Positions 1 through 6,801 of a stretch of DNA of 46,257 nt are shown piece after piece (the stretch's first letter is position 1; the number at the start of each line of letters is the position of its first letter). The notes below the pieces were generated by a model. It saw nothing but the letters and a program-made list of their open reading frames with translations, was not told the DNA's origin and made no database searches. The position numbers were made by a program, and so were the translations under genes. The stretch comes from a virus, in the IMG/VR virus record IMGVR_UViG_3300049433_000155, positions 1-46,257 of that record; one strand, given 5' to 3'.

Positions 1-159
1 TTCTACCCTGCAACAGGCACTGGCACCAGCGCTCGAACGAACCGACTGAAGAAGACCAGTAGCAACAACCCTATCGCTCTCCTCGGAGACATTGTCTACA
101 TGTCTCCGACCACTGGCCAGCCTGGTAGCACAGTTCTTAAGGAGGAATTGAGCGGGGAC
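1..159. repeat. Terminal overlap, left copy (circular genome)
   Basis: Bases 1-159 recur at 46099-46257 with a single difference: position 82 is c and position 46180 is a (Leu versus Ile codon). The reading frame passes through the join without a break. This is the signature of a circular or circularly permuted genome assembled with an overlap. The non-redundant length is 46098 bp. Confidence 0.93.
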
Positions 160-1329
160 CTTCTCTTCGGTAACGACAGATACTCACTTACTTCTCAAGC
201 TGAGACTGCCATAACTGCAATCGTGAACCAGATAACCACGAAAGCACCGGTTATCAATGTAGAAGGTCACGCTAGCTCTCCAGGTTCTGAAGAGGACAAC
301 ATGACGCTGTCGTTTAATCGGGCGACATCGGTCAAGAACTTCATGGTCAGTGAGCTGCGCAAAAAGTCCTGGTGGGTCGATGGCACTGGTCCTACCGGGG
401 ATGAGCGTAATATTGATCTGAATTGGTACGGTGAAGATCGACCGAAGAAAGGCGTTCCGTGGGATTCTCCTGTCAACAGGAGGGTGGTCATCGAGTATCC
501 CATATCAGAGCCGGGAGTCACCTCGGGAACAGTGTTAGTGCCGCTCATCAAGCGCCGCACGGATATGACGTACTGGCTGTCCCACGATGGCAGCCCGGTA
601 CCGGGGTGGTTCCGCGCTAGTGTCATCAAGACATTACTGGAAGAGGCTAAAGCGCAGAACATCGAGGGCTTGGACAGTATCGTTATCGCCTATGATGACC
701 TTGCCGGTACTGACATGCAGCCGTGGCAGAAGCGTGGCCAGTTCTCTTTCGCTCTGGTGACCACCAACCTGCTGGAAGTCACGGAGCAACTGACGGAGGA
801 CGATCTTGATGTTGAGTTGGATGCGGCCACCATGGAGCTACGGGCCTGGCAGCGGCGCGGGGCCGATCTGACAGACACTGTGCGACTGTCGGTTGGCCAC
901 GGACTCAAGAGCTACGAGACCACCAGGACTGCACCACTGGCCACGATTGTCATCGGGAGACTGGCGGACGGCACCTGGTTCGAAGTCCAAGACAGCAACA
1001 CGTACGCCTTGTACGGACGCCGGGTCCTAGGTATCTCGATGGACTCAGCGCTCGATTTGAAGACCGCTAAAGCTGCTGCTCAGACTATCCTAGACGAGAA
1101 CTCCAGTCCAACGATCGTACTAACCGCTGAGACCAGTGCGGCTATCGGTCCGCAGCCATTTGTGGACTGGCAAGTTGGTGATACCGTCCTTGTACCCGGA
1201 CATAAAGGGGTCGGAACAATGCCTGCTCGCTGTCTCTCCATAACTGTGGATGCCAGTGGCGATAACCCACGCATCTGGAGTGAATTTGTTACGGACGCTA
1301 GTTCACCAGCTTACTCAGGACCACTATAA
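1..1329 (+). CDS. Large minor tail protein, C-terminal part (wraps from 43498)
   Basis: The frame is open from base 1 and continues the gene that runs off the right edge at 46257. Joined through the terminal overlap the product is about 1309 aa. This part carries an OmpA-like fold at about residues 910-1045 of the joined protein. It shows an N-terminal strand (DLLFGNDRYSL), then INVEGHASSPGS, then LSFNRATSVKNFM, and finally WYGEDRP and SPVNRRVVIEY. These match the conserved GHxDxxGs, LSxxRAxxV and NRRVxI signatures of OmpA C-terminal domains, which bind peptidoglycan. The remaining roughly 260 residues look like a hub or ReqiPepy6 Gp37-like tail protein. By position it is a baseplate or tail-tip protein that may contact the cell wall. 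The tail assignment rests on context and the OmpA-like call on motif order. Confidence 0.8.
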   Translation, partial: FYPATGTGTSARTNRLKKTSSNNPIALLGDIVYMSPTTGQPGSTVLKEELSGDLLFGNDRYSLTSQAETAITAIVNQITTKAPVINVEGHASSPGSEEDNMTLSFNRATSVKNFMVSELRKKSWWVDGTGPTGDERNIDLNWYGEDRPKKGVPWDSPVNRRVVIEYPISEPGVTSGTVLVPLIKRRTDMTYWLSHDGSPVPGWFRASVIKTLLEEAKAQNIEGLDSIVIAYDDLAGTDMQPWQKRGQFSFALVTTNLLEVTEQLTEDDLDVELDAATMELRAWQRRGADLTDTVRLSVGHGLKSYETTRTAPLATIVIGRLADGTWFEVQDSNTYALYGRRVLGISMDSALDLKTAKAAAQTILDENSSPTIVLTAETSAAIGPQPFVDWQVGDTVLVPGHKGVGTMPARCLSITVDASGDNPRIWSEFVTDASSPAYSGPL

Positions 1330-1553
1330 TGGCAACATTGCCCAGGCGCCTGCCGCCCACTCCAGAGGAACGACTCAAGGTTATCCTGGCACATTCCTCT
1401 GCTCAGGGGTCCACGCGGTTCGAAGGTACCGTCACGCCCACACCAACCACTACTGCTGCGGATTCCAGCAAGGTCTACGTGCAGGACGATGAGCCATTAA
1501 GTGCGGGCATCGGCGATATGTGGATTAGAGTAACTCCACCTGTGGAGCCCTAA
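1329..1553 (+). CDS. Small tail-region protein with C-terminal GDMWI motif
   Basis: A 74-aa protein whose ATG overlaps the stop of the preceding tail gene (TAATG). It has a Thr/Pro-rich middle (TPTPTTTAADSS) and ends in LSAGIGDMWIRVTPP. The G-D-x-W-I element recurs at the ends of other surface proteins of this phage (23600, 23937, 24394), suggesting a shared attachment or trimerisation module. Function unknown; it is translated as part of the tail operon. Confidence 0.7.
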   Translation: MATLPRRLPPTPEERLKVILAHSSAQGSTRFEGTVTPTPTTTAADSSKVYVQDDEPLSAGIGDMWIRVTPPVEP

Positions 1554-2284
1554 TGGCTCTGCTGTCCACCCTCTCTGACCTCTTCAATGGGCCTCTCGAC
1601 CCGTTGAAGTGGGGGTTCAGTCCCGACCAGGTTACCGTGGGAGACGGCACTCCTGAGGGAAGGTTGCTGGTCAGTGATGGCGGCTTTGCTGCGACGTTTA
1701 TCACGTCTCATAACCTGTATGAATTCGACACTGCGTCCCTCAAGATAGACTCCGTACCCGGTGAAGCTGGCAGGTATGTCTATCTGGGCATATCGGCTGT
1801 CAGTGATACAGAGTCCTACACGCCACACTTCGAAATGTCACTGTACGGCGACAACCTCATCGTCAATTGGACCAACTTCCCCTCCAACTTCGTGGGGGAC
1901 GGCTTCCTGGTCGTGCCCTACAACGAGACCTATCATGCATGGTGGAAGATCACCAAGGTGGGTTCCCTCATCGTCTGGTGGGTATCTCCTAACGGTACTT
2001 CGTGGAACGAACTCACGCGGTATGACCCGGGCTACGAGGACCCTATAGTATCCACGGTGTATCAGGTCACACTGGTTGCCTACTATGGCGTTACATATCT
2101 CTCTCACTTCAACGATCTCACTGGAGCATCGCTCGTCTGGGCTAAGCAGCCCGATGGTACCTGGGCTAACGTCGGCACCGCCAGCCGACCACTCCAGATC
2201 AAATTTCCAGATGGCACCTGGGTTACCAATCCCACCACCTCAGTGAAGCAGCCTGACGGGGCATGGAAGGTCGTGGTCTCATGA
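1553..2284 (+). CDS. Concanavalin-like lectin-fold tail protein
   Basis: A 243-aa protein starting right after the previous gene (TAATGG junction). Residues 1-190 look like a concanavalin/LamG-type beta sandwich: a start of the form DLFNGPLDPLKW, then YVYLGIS, and WVSPNGTSWNELTR. The same order is found in the 1230-aa fibre (27907), where FDTVIDSTKW, FVYLGSIAVG and DTSPDGFTWTNR can be aligned by eye. The C-terminus has three short repeats (KQPDGTW, KFPDGTW, KQPDGAW). It probably binds host-surface carbohydrate as a receptor-binding or accessory tail protein. The specificity cannot be read from sequence. Confidence 0.7.
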   Translation: MALLSTLSDLFNGPLDPLKWGFSPDQVTVGDGTPEGRLLVSDGGFAATFITSHNLYEFDTASLKIDSVPGEAGRYVYLGISAVSDTESYTPHFEMSLYGDNLIVNWTNFPSNFVGDGFLVVPYNETYHAWWKITKVGSLIVWWVSPNGTSWNELTRYDPGYEDPIVSTVYQVTLVAYYGVTYLSHFNDLTGASLVWAKQPDGTWANVGTASRPLQIKFPDGTWVTNPTTSVKQPDGAWKVVVS

Positions 2285-2511
2285 GCGCTCATGAGCACTG
2301 GAGCATCATGTTAGCACCTAATCAAGGTATTCTTCAGGCTAATACTCCACTGCGACGCATCGATAATCTGTACTATCAGTGTTCCGTTATGGACGCTAGC
2401 CACTTCCTCGTGAAAGAGACTGCGACCACTTCTAGCCCCACGGTGGCGAATGCCTACAAGATAAAACTGTCGACACTGTACAAGCTCAGGTGGCACGATG
2501 ACGCTCGTTAA
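2281..2511 (+). CDS. Hypothetical tail-region protein
   Basis: A 76-aa protein starting at ATG 2281, which overlaps the upstream stop as ATGA; the upstream in-frame ATG at 2263 would lie inside the previous gene. The sequence (MSAHEHWSIMLAPNQG...) has no motif I recognise. Its end overlaps the start of the glycosyltransferase-like gene by 14 bases, so the two are probably translationally coupled. Confidence 0.6.
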   Translation: MSAHEHWSIMLAPNQGILQANTPLRRIDNLYYQCSVMDASHFLVKETATTSSPTVANAYKIKLSTLYKLRWHDDAR

Positions 2512-3052
2512 GTGGGCTCGGGTCATCACGCTGACGGGGAGTGGTCAGCGGAGAATCAGACTTCGGCAAACGTGGGGGATTCGGGAGCCGGTGCTGAGGT
2601 GGTTCATCGTCACCCCCGACATCGAGAATCCCGCCCGTGGCTGCCTTCAGGCGCACCTAGCAGTACTGAGCACTGCCAGGGAGCCCACTCTGATCCTCGA
2701 AGACGATGCGGTGTTCGCTCCTGCCTTCACTCTGGACCTACATCCACCGGTCGATTGGGACGTTCTGTGGCTGGGTGGCGAGCACATCATTCGACCCATG
2801 GATATTCCCGCTTATCCCGAATGGGTCAAGCCCTTGAAGATGCTCCGCACTCACGCGTACATCGCTCGTCAGCCATGGCGATTGGCAAGGATGATAGAGG
2901 ACTCAGGTGTGAGACTCCTCGATCCACACCTGGCCTCTCTTCCACTCCACCAGTACGCGCTACGAACTTTCACTGTAGGGCAGGACGCTGGACTCTCCGA
3001 TATTTCCGGGACCTCTAGGCCCTCGGCTTCGTATTGGAACTTCGCTTTTTAA
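2498..3052 (+). CDS. Glycosyltransferase family 25-like protein
   Basis: A 184-aa protein. The block GCLQAHLAVL followed by PTLILEDDAVF at about residues 49-73 matches the glycosyltransferase family 25 core, in which a GC-x-x-SH-like helix is followed by the strand carrying the ED-D metal and nucleotide-sugar-binding acidic cluster. DVLWLGG and the later THAYIARQPWRLARM also fit the family layout. It is shorter than bacterial GT25 enzymes (about 250 aa). It is the last gene of the late strand, right after the tail genes, so a virion protein such as a tail or collagen-like protein is a plausible acceptor; this is inference. The gene is convergent with, and overlaps, the minus-strand operon by 38 bases. 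Confidence 0.72.
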   Translation: MTLVKWARVITLTGSGQRRIRLRQTWGIREPVLRWFIVTPDIENPARGCLQAHLAVLSTAREPTLILEDDAVFAPAFTLDLHPPVDWDVLWLGGEHIIRPMDIPAYPEWVKPLKMLRTHAYIARQPWRLARMIEDSGVRLLDPHLASLPLHQYALRTFTVGQDAGLSDISGTSRPSASYWNFAF

Positions 3053-3299
3053 TGTACTCGGTCACGAGATTGCAATGACGGCAACTCTCCCGATAGATAA
3101 ATCCTCGACAATCGCAGCGCTTAGAGCCATCCTTCTCTACGATAACCGTGTAAGGTTCCTTCTCACTTTGGGAGGATGGGACGTAGATAGCCATGAAGCC
3201 AGCGTCATCCTTAGTAGCAGGATAGACATGTGTCTTCCATTCGCCAAGATACTTGGTAACGTACACCGGATGCAAGTTCTCAGTTGGGATGTTATTCAT
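3015..3299 (-). CDS. SWIM-type zinc-finger small protein
   Basis: A 94-aa protein from ATG 3299, which overlaps the stop of the upstream endonuclease VII gene (ATGAATAA); a TTG at 3326 would add nine residues. The C-terminal half holds CDCRGFIYRESCRHC, the C-x-C-xn-C-x-H signature of SWIM zinc fingers, which mediate protein or nucleic-acid contacts. A second protein with the same element (SCTCNGWLYRRACHHV) is encoded at 10004-10213. It is the last gene of the P1 early operon. The function is unknown beyond metal binding. Confidence 0.72.
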   Translation of the reverse strand: MNNIPTENLHPVYVTKYLGEWKTHVYPATKDDAGFMAIYVPSSQSEKEPYTVIVEKDGSKRCDCRGFIYRESCRHCNLVTEYIKKRSSNTKPRA

Positions 3300-3957
3300 C
3301 GTATCCGAGTGACTTTCTGTACTCAATCACCATGCGTCTGATTTCCGTTATCACCTCAGCCGTCGTCCACGGCGCCGGACCTATTCCTACCCTTCGCGCA
3401 GGAGGGTCGATCAAATAGGTGGCAAAGTTGACGAAGCGCTGGATGTCATCCCAGTTAGCCCCGATGGCCTGGTTATCTACGTCACACAAGAAGCCCCTGA
3501 CCTGCTCGTCGGAGTGGCGGTGGTCGACAGCTAGAGCAGCGCGACGCTGGTTACGACCACAGATGGGGCAACGGTTATCCTGAATGATCAGCAGCTTCGC
3601 CTGCTGGTCCGGCGACAACCCCCACGTCCGCTCCCGCCGACCGGTCAGCGCACAGCCCTTGCACTGCGCCCCGCTGGTGTACGTGAGCGCCACGTACGAG
3701 CGACAGCCTGAGCACCACCTCATACCCACAGGCCAGTCGGCTTTGGGCCGTGTGCGTGGCGCTGAGGGGTCCGCAGACGCCCTCCGCTTCAGGGACTCCG
3801 CCGACTGGACGTCCACCGGCTCCGCCGCGAGCAGACACCATGAGCACCGACGTTTCCCCGCTACGTACGGAAAGACCTTACAGGTTACGCAAAGACCGCG
3901 AACCTTGGTTAGCTTGGGAGAGAACGTGGCGCGGAAAATGTCTGGGTCAACGTTCAT
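3292..3957 (-). CDS. Recombination endonuclease VII-like protein
   Basis: A 221-aa protein. The C-terminal half has CPICGRNQ, then LAVDHRHSDEQVRGFLC and NQAIGANWDD, matching the His-Me-finger endonuclease VII family: a zinc-binding CxxC, the catalytic DHxH, the RGFLC-type loop and the final N. In T4 this family resolves Holliday junctions and branched DNA before packaging. The N-terminal half carries three further Cys pairs (CVTC, CSWC, CSGC...CKGC), probably additional zinc ribbons. Its ATG overlaps the upstream stop as ATGA, placing it in the P1 operon. Confidence 0.85.
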   Translation of the reverse strand: MNVDPDIFRATFSPKLTKVRGLCVTCKVFPYVAGKRRCSWCLLAAEPVDVQSAESLKRRASADPSAPRTRPKADWPVGMRWCSGCRSYVALTYTSGAQCKGCALTGRRERTWGLSPDQQAKLLIIQDNRCPICGRNQRRAALAVDHRHSDEQVRGFLCDVDNQAIGANWDDIQRFVNFATYLIDPPARRVGIGPAPWTTAEVITEIRRMVIEYRKSLGYDE

Positions 3958-4106
3958 AGCTTCCTCATCGTCTCTTGGAGGACCACTACTACCAGAGCGA
4001 ACGATTGTTCAGGACTAAACCCGGCTTCTAGGTACGCCCTGAACAGCTCATGAAACTGGTGGCAAGCCTGCTGCAACTGGGTGAACGGATCTTGTGGCCC
4101 CGTCAT
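3954..4106 (-). CDS. Small helical protein, 50 aa
   Basis: An ORF of 51 codons with ATGA overlaps at both ends: its ATG overlaps the stop of the gene at 4103-4306, and its stop overlaps the start of endonuclease VII. The product starts MTGPQDPFTQLQQ and has a hydrophobic SFALVVVVLQE stretch. The tight coupling on both sides is the main evidence that it is real. No function can be assigned. Confidence 0.65.
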   Translation of the reverse strand: MTGPQDPFTQLQQACHQFHELFRAYLEAGFSPEQSFALVVVVLQETMRKL

Positions 4107-4306
4107 GGCTTCACCTCTAGCACGGAGAGAGTATCGACAACACCCTGACTGTAAGCCATGTTCGCTACGGCCATGAAGTGCGGAAGGATGCCATCAGTGT
4201 TGGTCAAGCCGAACTTCTTGCGGATGCCCTCTTCGAGGTGAACCATCGCTATAGTACGAGACGCTGACATCTGTGCGTTGAAGTCGTCCTCAAACTCACT
4301 CATCAC
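4103..4306 (-). CDS. Hypothetical early protein
   Basis: A 67-aa acidic protein (MMSEFEDDFNAQMSASR...). Either of two adjacent ATG codons (4306 or 4303) could start it; an AGGGAG purine stretch lies upstream. Predicted mostly helical by eye. It is part of the P1 operon, coupled to the 50-aa gene after it. No recognised family. Confidence 0.65.
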   Translation of the reverse strand: MMSEFEDDFNAQMSASRTIAMVHLEEGIRKKFGLTNTDGILPHFMAVANMAYSQGVVDTLSVLEVKP

Positions 4307-4330
4307 TAGGCTCCCTGGCGTAGCTAGCTG

Positions 4331-4594
4331 TTAGCCCTGCTGCTGGTGACTGTGATCCGTTAGGTGAATAGACTCCACCGTCTTGGGTACGACACCTGAC
4401 TCAGACACCGTTATCACGCATCCGCACGAGAACACCAGATTCCGATAGGCGTCGGTGCCGTTCAGTACCGCTTGGAAATAGAGGCTTACGGGGTCGTCGC
4501 CCGCTAGTATCTGGTCTCTGAACTCGAACGTCCAAGGGACGCCCTGCACCGTTATCCACCGCTCAGGGTCTATGCCTTCGGCGAGGAGAGTCAT
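4331..4594 (-). CDS. Hypothetical early protein
   Basis: An 87-aa protein (MTLLAEGIDPERWITVQGVPW...) with a mixed alpha/beta look and a CGC dipeptide repeat near the centre (FSCGCVITV). It ends in a His/Gln-rich tail (HSHQQQG). It sits in the minus-strand early operon with short spacers. No family recognised. Confidence 0.6.
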   Translation of the reverse strand: MTLLAEGIDPERWITVQGVPWTFEFRDQILAGDDPVSLYFQAVLNGTDAYRNLVFSCGCVITVSESGVVPKTVESIHLTDHSHQQQG

Positions 4595-4639
4595 TGAGTT
4601 ATCCTTACTGTGAGGTGTGGTGGCGGTTCGTGTCCCGGG

Positions 4640-4870
4640 TCATGTCTCGTCCCAACTCTCCGGGTGGCATTCTTGACAGGTGTTTTCGTAGGTGCAGTAG
4701 GGGCAATCCCACCCACGACGGGAAGCATTGAACGTCCGCTTGCATAGCTCACACACCACCATCAGCAGCTTGTCGTTATAAGCCACAAGCTCATGAAGGC
4801 AGAGCACGCGTGGTGGTACTCTGGTCTGCTCGATGGCATCCATCGTCACCCACGCCTCCTCATCAGTCAT
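4640..4870 (-). CDS. Zinc-ribbon small protein
   Basis: A 76-aa protein whose C-terminal half contains CELC, CPYC and CQECH, a pattern expected for one or two zinc-ribbon or treble-clef sites. The N-terminal half is helical. Its ATG overlaps the previous gene's stop by eight bases. Small zinc proteins of this kind are common in early phage operons and often bind DNA or host polymerase; the role here is unknown. Confidence 0.65.
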   Translation of the reverse strand: MTDEEAWVTMDAIEQTRVPPRVLCLHELVAYNDKLLMVVCELCKRTFNASRRGWDCPYCTYENTCQECHPESWDET

Positions 4871-5117
4871 CCTTCTCCTCCACCTTTACGAGGCGCTCGT
4901 TCAGGGCATCGAATATTTTCAGTACCTCAGCAGTACGCTCCTCAGGGTTCCCCGGCCACTCGGCGCACTTCATGTTCTTATCTTCCAACCACTCATAAAA
5001 CTTCTGCGCCCGGTACAGAACGAACAGATGCCTCGTGTAGCTCTCGCTATTATTGGGAGTAATGGCAGTAGCCGCTTGTAGCGCAGTTGTCCGGAGCCAG
5101 CGTTCTTCGTCGTTCAT
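4863..5117 (-). CDS. Hypothetical helical early protein
   Basis: An 84-aa charged protein (MNDEERWLRTTALQAATAI...), helical throughout by eye and ending in KVEEKDD. It overlaps its neighbours on both sides by four to eight bases, the typical coupling of this operon. No family recognised. Confidence 0.65.
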   Translation of the reverse strand: MNDEERWLRTTALQAATAITPNNSESYTRHLFVLYRAQKFYEWLEDKNMKCAEWPGNPEERTAEVLKIFDALNERLVKVEEKDD

Positions 5118-5299
5118 CCTTCTCCTCCAAGATCGTGATCGTCTCGTATCTCTCGGTGATATGTAGCTAGTGCGGCGTTAATTTCCTCCAGAGTGGGGTA
5201 ATGGTCATAAAAGCGGATGGTCTCTTTGCTATATACGGCGACAAGGCTGAACCCGCCATATACGCCAGGTATCAGCTTCCATTTCACTAGAGGCTCCAC
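5114..5299 (-). CDS. Hypothetical early protein
   Basis: A 61-aa protein (MEPLVKWKLIPGVYGG...). The ATG lies inside the end of the upstream HTH gene and the stop overlaps the next start. A short beta-rich first half (FSLVAVYSKETIRFYDHY) is followed by a helix. Unknown function. Confidence 0.55.
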   Translation of the reverse strand: MEPLVKWKLIPGVYGGFSLVAVYSKETIRFYDHYPTLEEINAALATYHREIRDDHDLGGEG

Positions 5300-5493
5300 G
5301 CGCTATGGCGACCGTACTCGCCATTGATACTAGTGCTGGTCACATCTAGTTCCTTGGCCATCCTATACAATGTGGATCGCGAGTACCCCTGCGCATAGGC
5401 TTCTGCATGGATAATGTCGGAGCGTACTGGCCCGTCCTTCAGTATCAATTCTAGCCACTCTCTGCAACTGTCTTTCTGATAGATCTTCCGCAT
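5287..5493 (-). CDS. Winged-helix/HTH small DNA-binding protein
   Basis: A 68-aa protein. I place the start at ATG 5493 because a full AGGAGG Shine-Dalgarno sits six bases upstream; an in-frame GTG at 5529 lies inside a large hairpin and is unlikely. WLELILKDGPVRSDII, then SRSTLYRMAKELDV, forms a helix-turn-helix like that at the ends of phage helicase/primase and RepA-like proteins. It may bind DNA as a regulator or a detached primase-accessory domain. It follows the hairpin at 5511-5549. Confidence 0.65.
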   Translation of the reverse strand: MRKIYQKDSCREWLELILKDGPVRSDIIHAEAYAQGYSRSTLYRMAKELDVTSTSINGEYGRHSAWSL

Positions 5494-5510
5494 ACTGGCC
5501 TCCTGGATAG

Positions 5511-5549
5511 CATGGAAGCTAGTTCCCACACTGAGAACTAGCTTCCATG
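5511..5549. promoter_or_regulatory. 15-bp perfect stem-loop in the P1 operon
   Basis: Arms at 5511-5525 and 5535-5549 are perfectly complementary (15 bp) around a 9-base loop. It lies between the genes at 5566-5853 and 5287-5493. On the minus-strand transcript it is not followed by a U tract, so it is more likely a processing or stability element, an attenuator or a protein-binding operator than a simple intrinsic terminator. It ends 12 bases before the AGGAGG ribosome site of the next gene. Confidence 0.8.
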
Positions 5550-5565
5550 ACTGAAACTGCCGAGG

Positions 5566-5853
5566 TTACGCGCTGGTTGAGATGTCTCGCTTCGTCGCAC
5601 TGACACGGAATTCGAGGACCCATTCACCCGTGTCGGGGTCTTCGACGACCTTGGCCCGAAGACCCTGACCGTTCTCGTTCAGGTACGAGCGAAGCTTGGT
5701 GGCTACTGCCTTGGCAGCCTTCTCGGTGTCGAACACTGCCTCCATGGCGTCGCCGGTGATGACGGATTCCTTTGCCGCCTGAAGCAGCTCGGCGTCCAGG
5801 GCGATCTTGTCGTTGCGAACCAGGTGCGAACCTGCTGACTGACGTACGATCAT
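5566..5853 (-). CDS. Hypothetical early protein
   Basis: A 95-aa protein (MIVRQSAGSHLVRNDKIAL...) with a helical first half and a beta-rich end (GEWVLEFRVSATKRD). A strong AAGGAG site stands about nine bases before the ATG. It lies between the SSB-like gene and the 15-bp hairpin, so it is probably made in larger amounts than the genes after the hairpin. No family recognised. Confidence 0.65.
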   Translation of the reverse strand: MIVRQSAGSHLVRNDKIALDAELLQAAKESVITGDAMEAVFDTEKAAKAVATKLRSYLNENGQGLRAKVVEDPDTGEWVLEFRVSATKRDISTSA

Positions 5854-5876
5854 TGCTACTACTCCTTCTGGTGGGG

Positions 5877-6509
5877 TTACTTACTGAGAGCTTTCATCTG
5901 GGCTAGCGTCAGCGGCTCGTCATCGAGCAGGTCGCCGACTTCCGCGTTGATCTCTTCCTGGGTCTTCTCCTGCTCTGGTTGAGGGCCGATGAAAGCATCG
6001 CACTGATCAACCTCAGCATCAGTGGGGATGCGATACTCCGCCACCCAGATCTTGGGTGCGTCCTGGTTGGGCTTCTTGTTCTTGAAGTCGTCTGCATCGT
6101 ACCGCAGCGTCAGCGGGCCGTACAGCTCCAGGTTAGCCACCAGCCGGAACGCAGCTTGGATGGCGAAATGCTGCTTGTCTGAGGCGTAGATCCGACGTGC
6201 TCCGTTGTCCTCGCCCAGGCTACTCGGATCGAGACCTTTGGCGGCACGGTTGCCTGCGATTTTCTTGCAGAAGTGGCAGGTCTTTGGCTCGTACGGAGCT
6301 TCGTCTACGAGGATGAAATCGTACAGGTGTTCCATCCTGGGACGTTCCTTCTCCTCATCCCAGAACTCCGGGTCGTTCGTGCCGAACTTGATCTTCTGCC
6401 GGGTGATGACACCTTTCAGCAGGAGGCCGGTGAAGCTATCCCCGACGTTGTGGAAACGGGGAGTCCTCCAGGTGGATGTTGCTTCTGCGCTCATTGACTG
6501 ACGTGGCAT
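5877..6509 (-). CDS. Putative single-stranded DNA-binding (OB-fold) protein
   Basis: A 210-aa protein and the first gene after promoter P1. It begins with GDSFTGLLLKGVITRQ, followed by FGTNDPEFWDEEKERPR and a later ASDKQHFAIQAAFR, an arrangement I associate with OB-fold SSB-like proteins of actinophages. A CHFCKK pair may bind zinc. The C-terminus is acidic and ends EEINAEVGDLLDDEPL, like the protein-recruiting tails of SSBs. It would coat replication intermediates alongside the primase-helicase. The call rests on pattern only. Confidence 0.5.
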   Translation of the reverse strand: MPRQSMSAEATSTWRTPRFHNVGDSFTGLLLKGVITRQKIKFGTNDPEFWDEEKERPRMEHLYDFILVDEAPYEPKTCHFCKKIAGNRAAKGLDPSSLGEDNGARRIYASDKQHFAIQAAFRLVANLELYGPLTLRYDADDFKNKKPNQDAPKIWVAEYRIPTDAEVDQCDAFIGPQPEQEKTQEEINAEVGDLLDDEPLTLAQMKALSK

Positions 6510-6573
6510 TGCTGACGTTTCCTCTCGTTCGCTGACGGTTGCTTAACTCTCCCTGTTCTCCTTCCTCTACTCT

Positions 6574-6602
6574 AGCCTAGTCTACCACCTCCCCTATGTC
6601 AA
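6574..6602 (-). promoter_or_regulatory. Promoter P1 (TTGACATAG family)
   Basis: On the minus strand TTGACA is followed 17 bases later by TAGGCT, about 65 bases upstream of the SSB-like gene. The -10 is poor, but the TTGACATAG core is shared with P2, P3, P4 and P5. It should drive the operon 6509-3015. Confidence 0.7.
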
Positions 6603-6801
6603 GTCCTGCACCACATCATTTTCTCTGACGCCCGCTCTGACCACCGGCCAGGCCCCTTGTCCAGTGCCTAGGTGGTAGGTTGGGGGCTTGGGGAGAATCC
6701 CCCCAGTACCCTCTTTGTAGGAGGAGGTGTTCCCAGAAACTGAATACTAGAAAGATTCTCCCCTAAGCTCCCATCCTACCCTTACAGAATGTAACAGTCG
6801 G
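6603..6801. other. Gene-free stretch after the primase gene
   Basis: About 200 bases with no convincing ORF. It contains a short G/C hairpin (GGGG at 6690-6693 with CCCC at 6699-6702, loop AGAAT) that could end the primase transcript coming from the right. The ATTCTCCC element seen here also appears in the inverted repeat at 13403-13493. No U tract is present. Confidence 0.5.

Noticed and set aside
2512-3018. 168-aa ORF overlapping the glycosyltransferase-like gene
   Set aside because: Shadow frame; the other frame has the GT25 motifs and the ribosome site.
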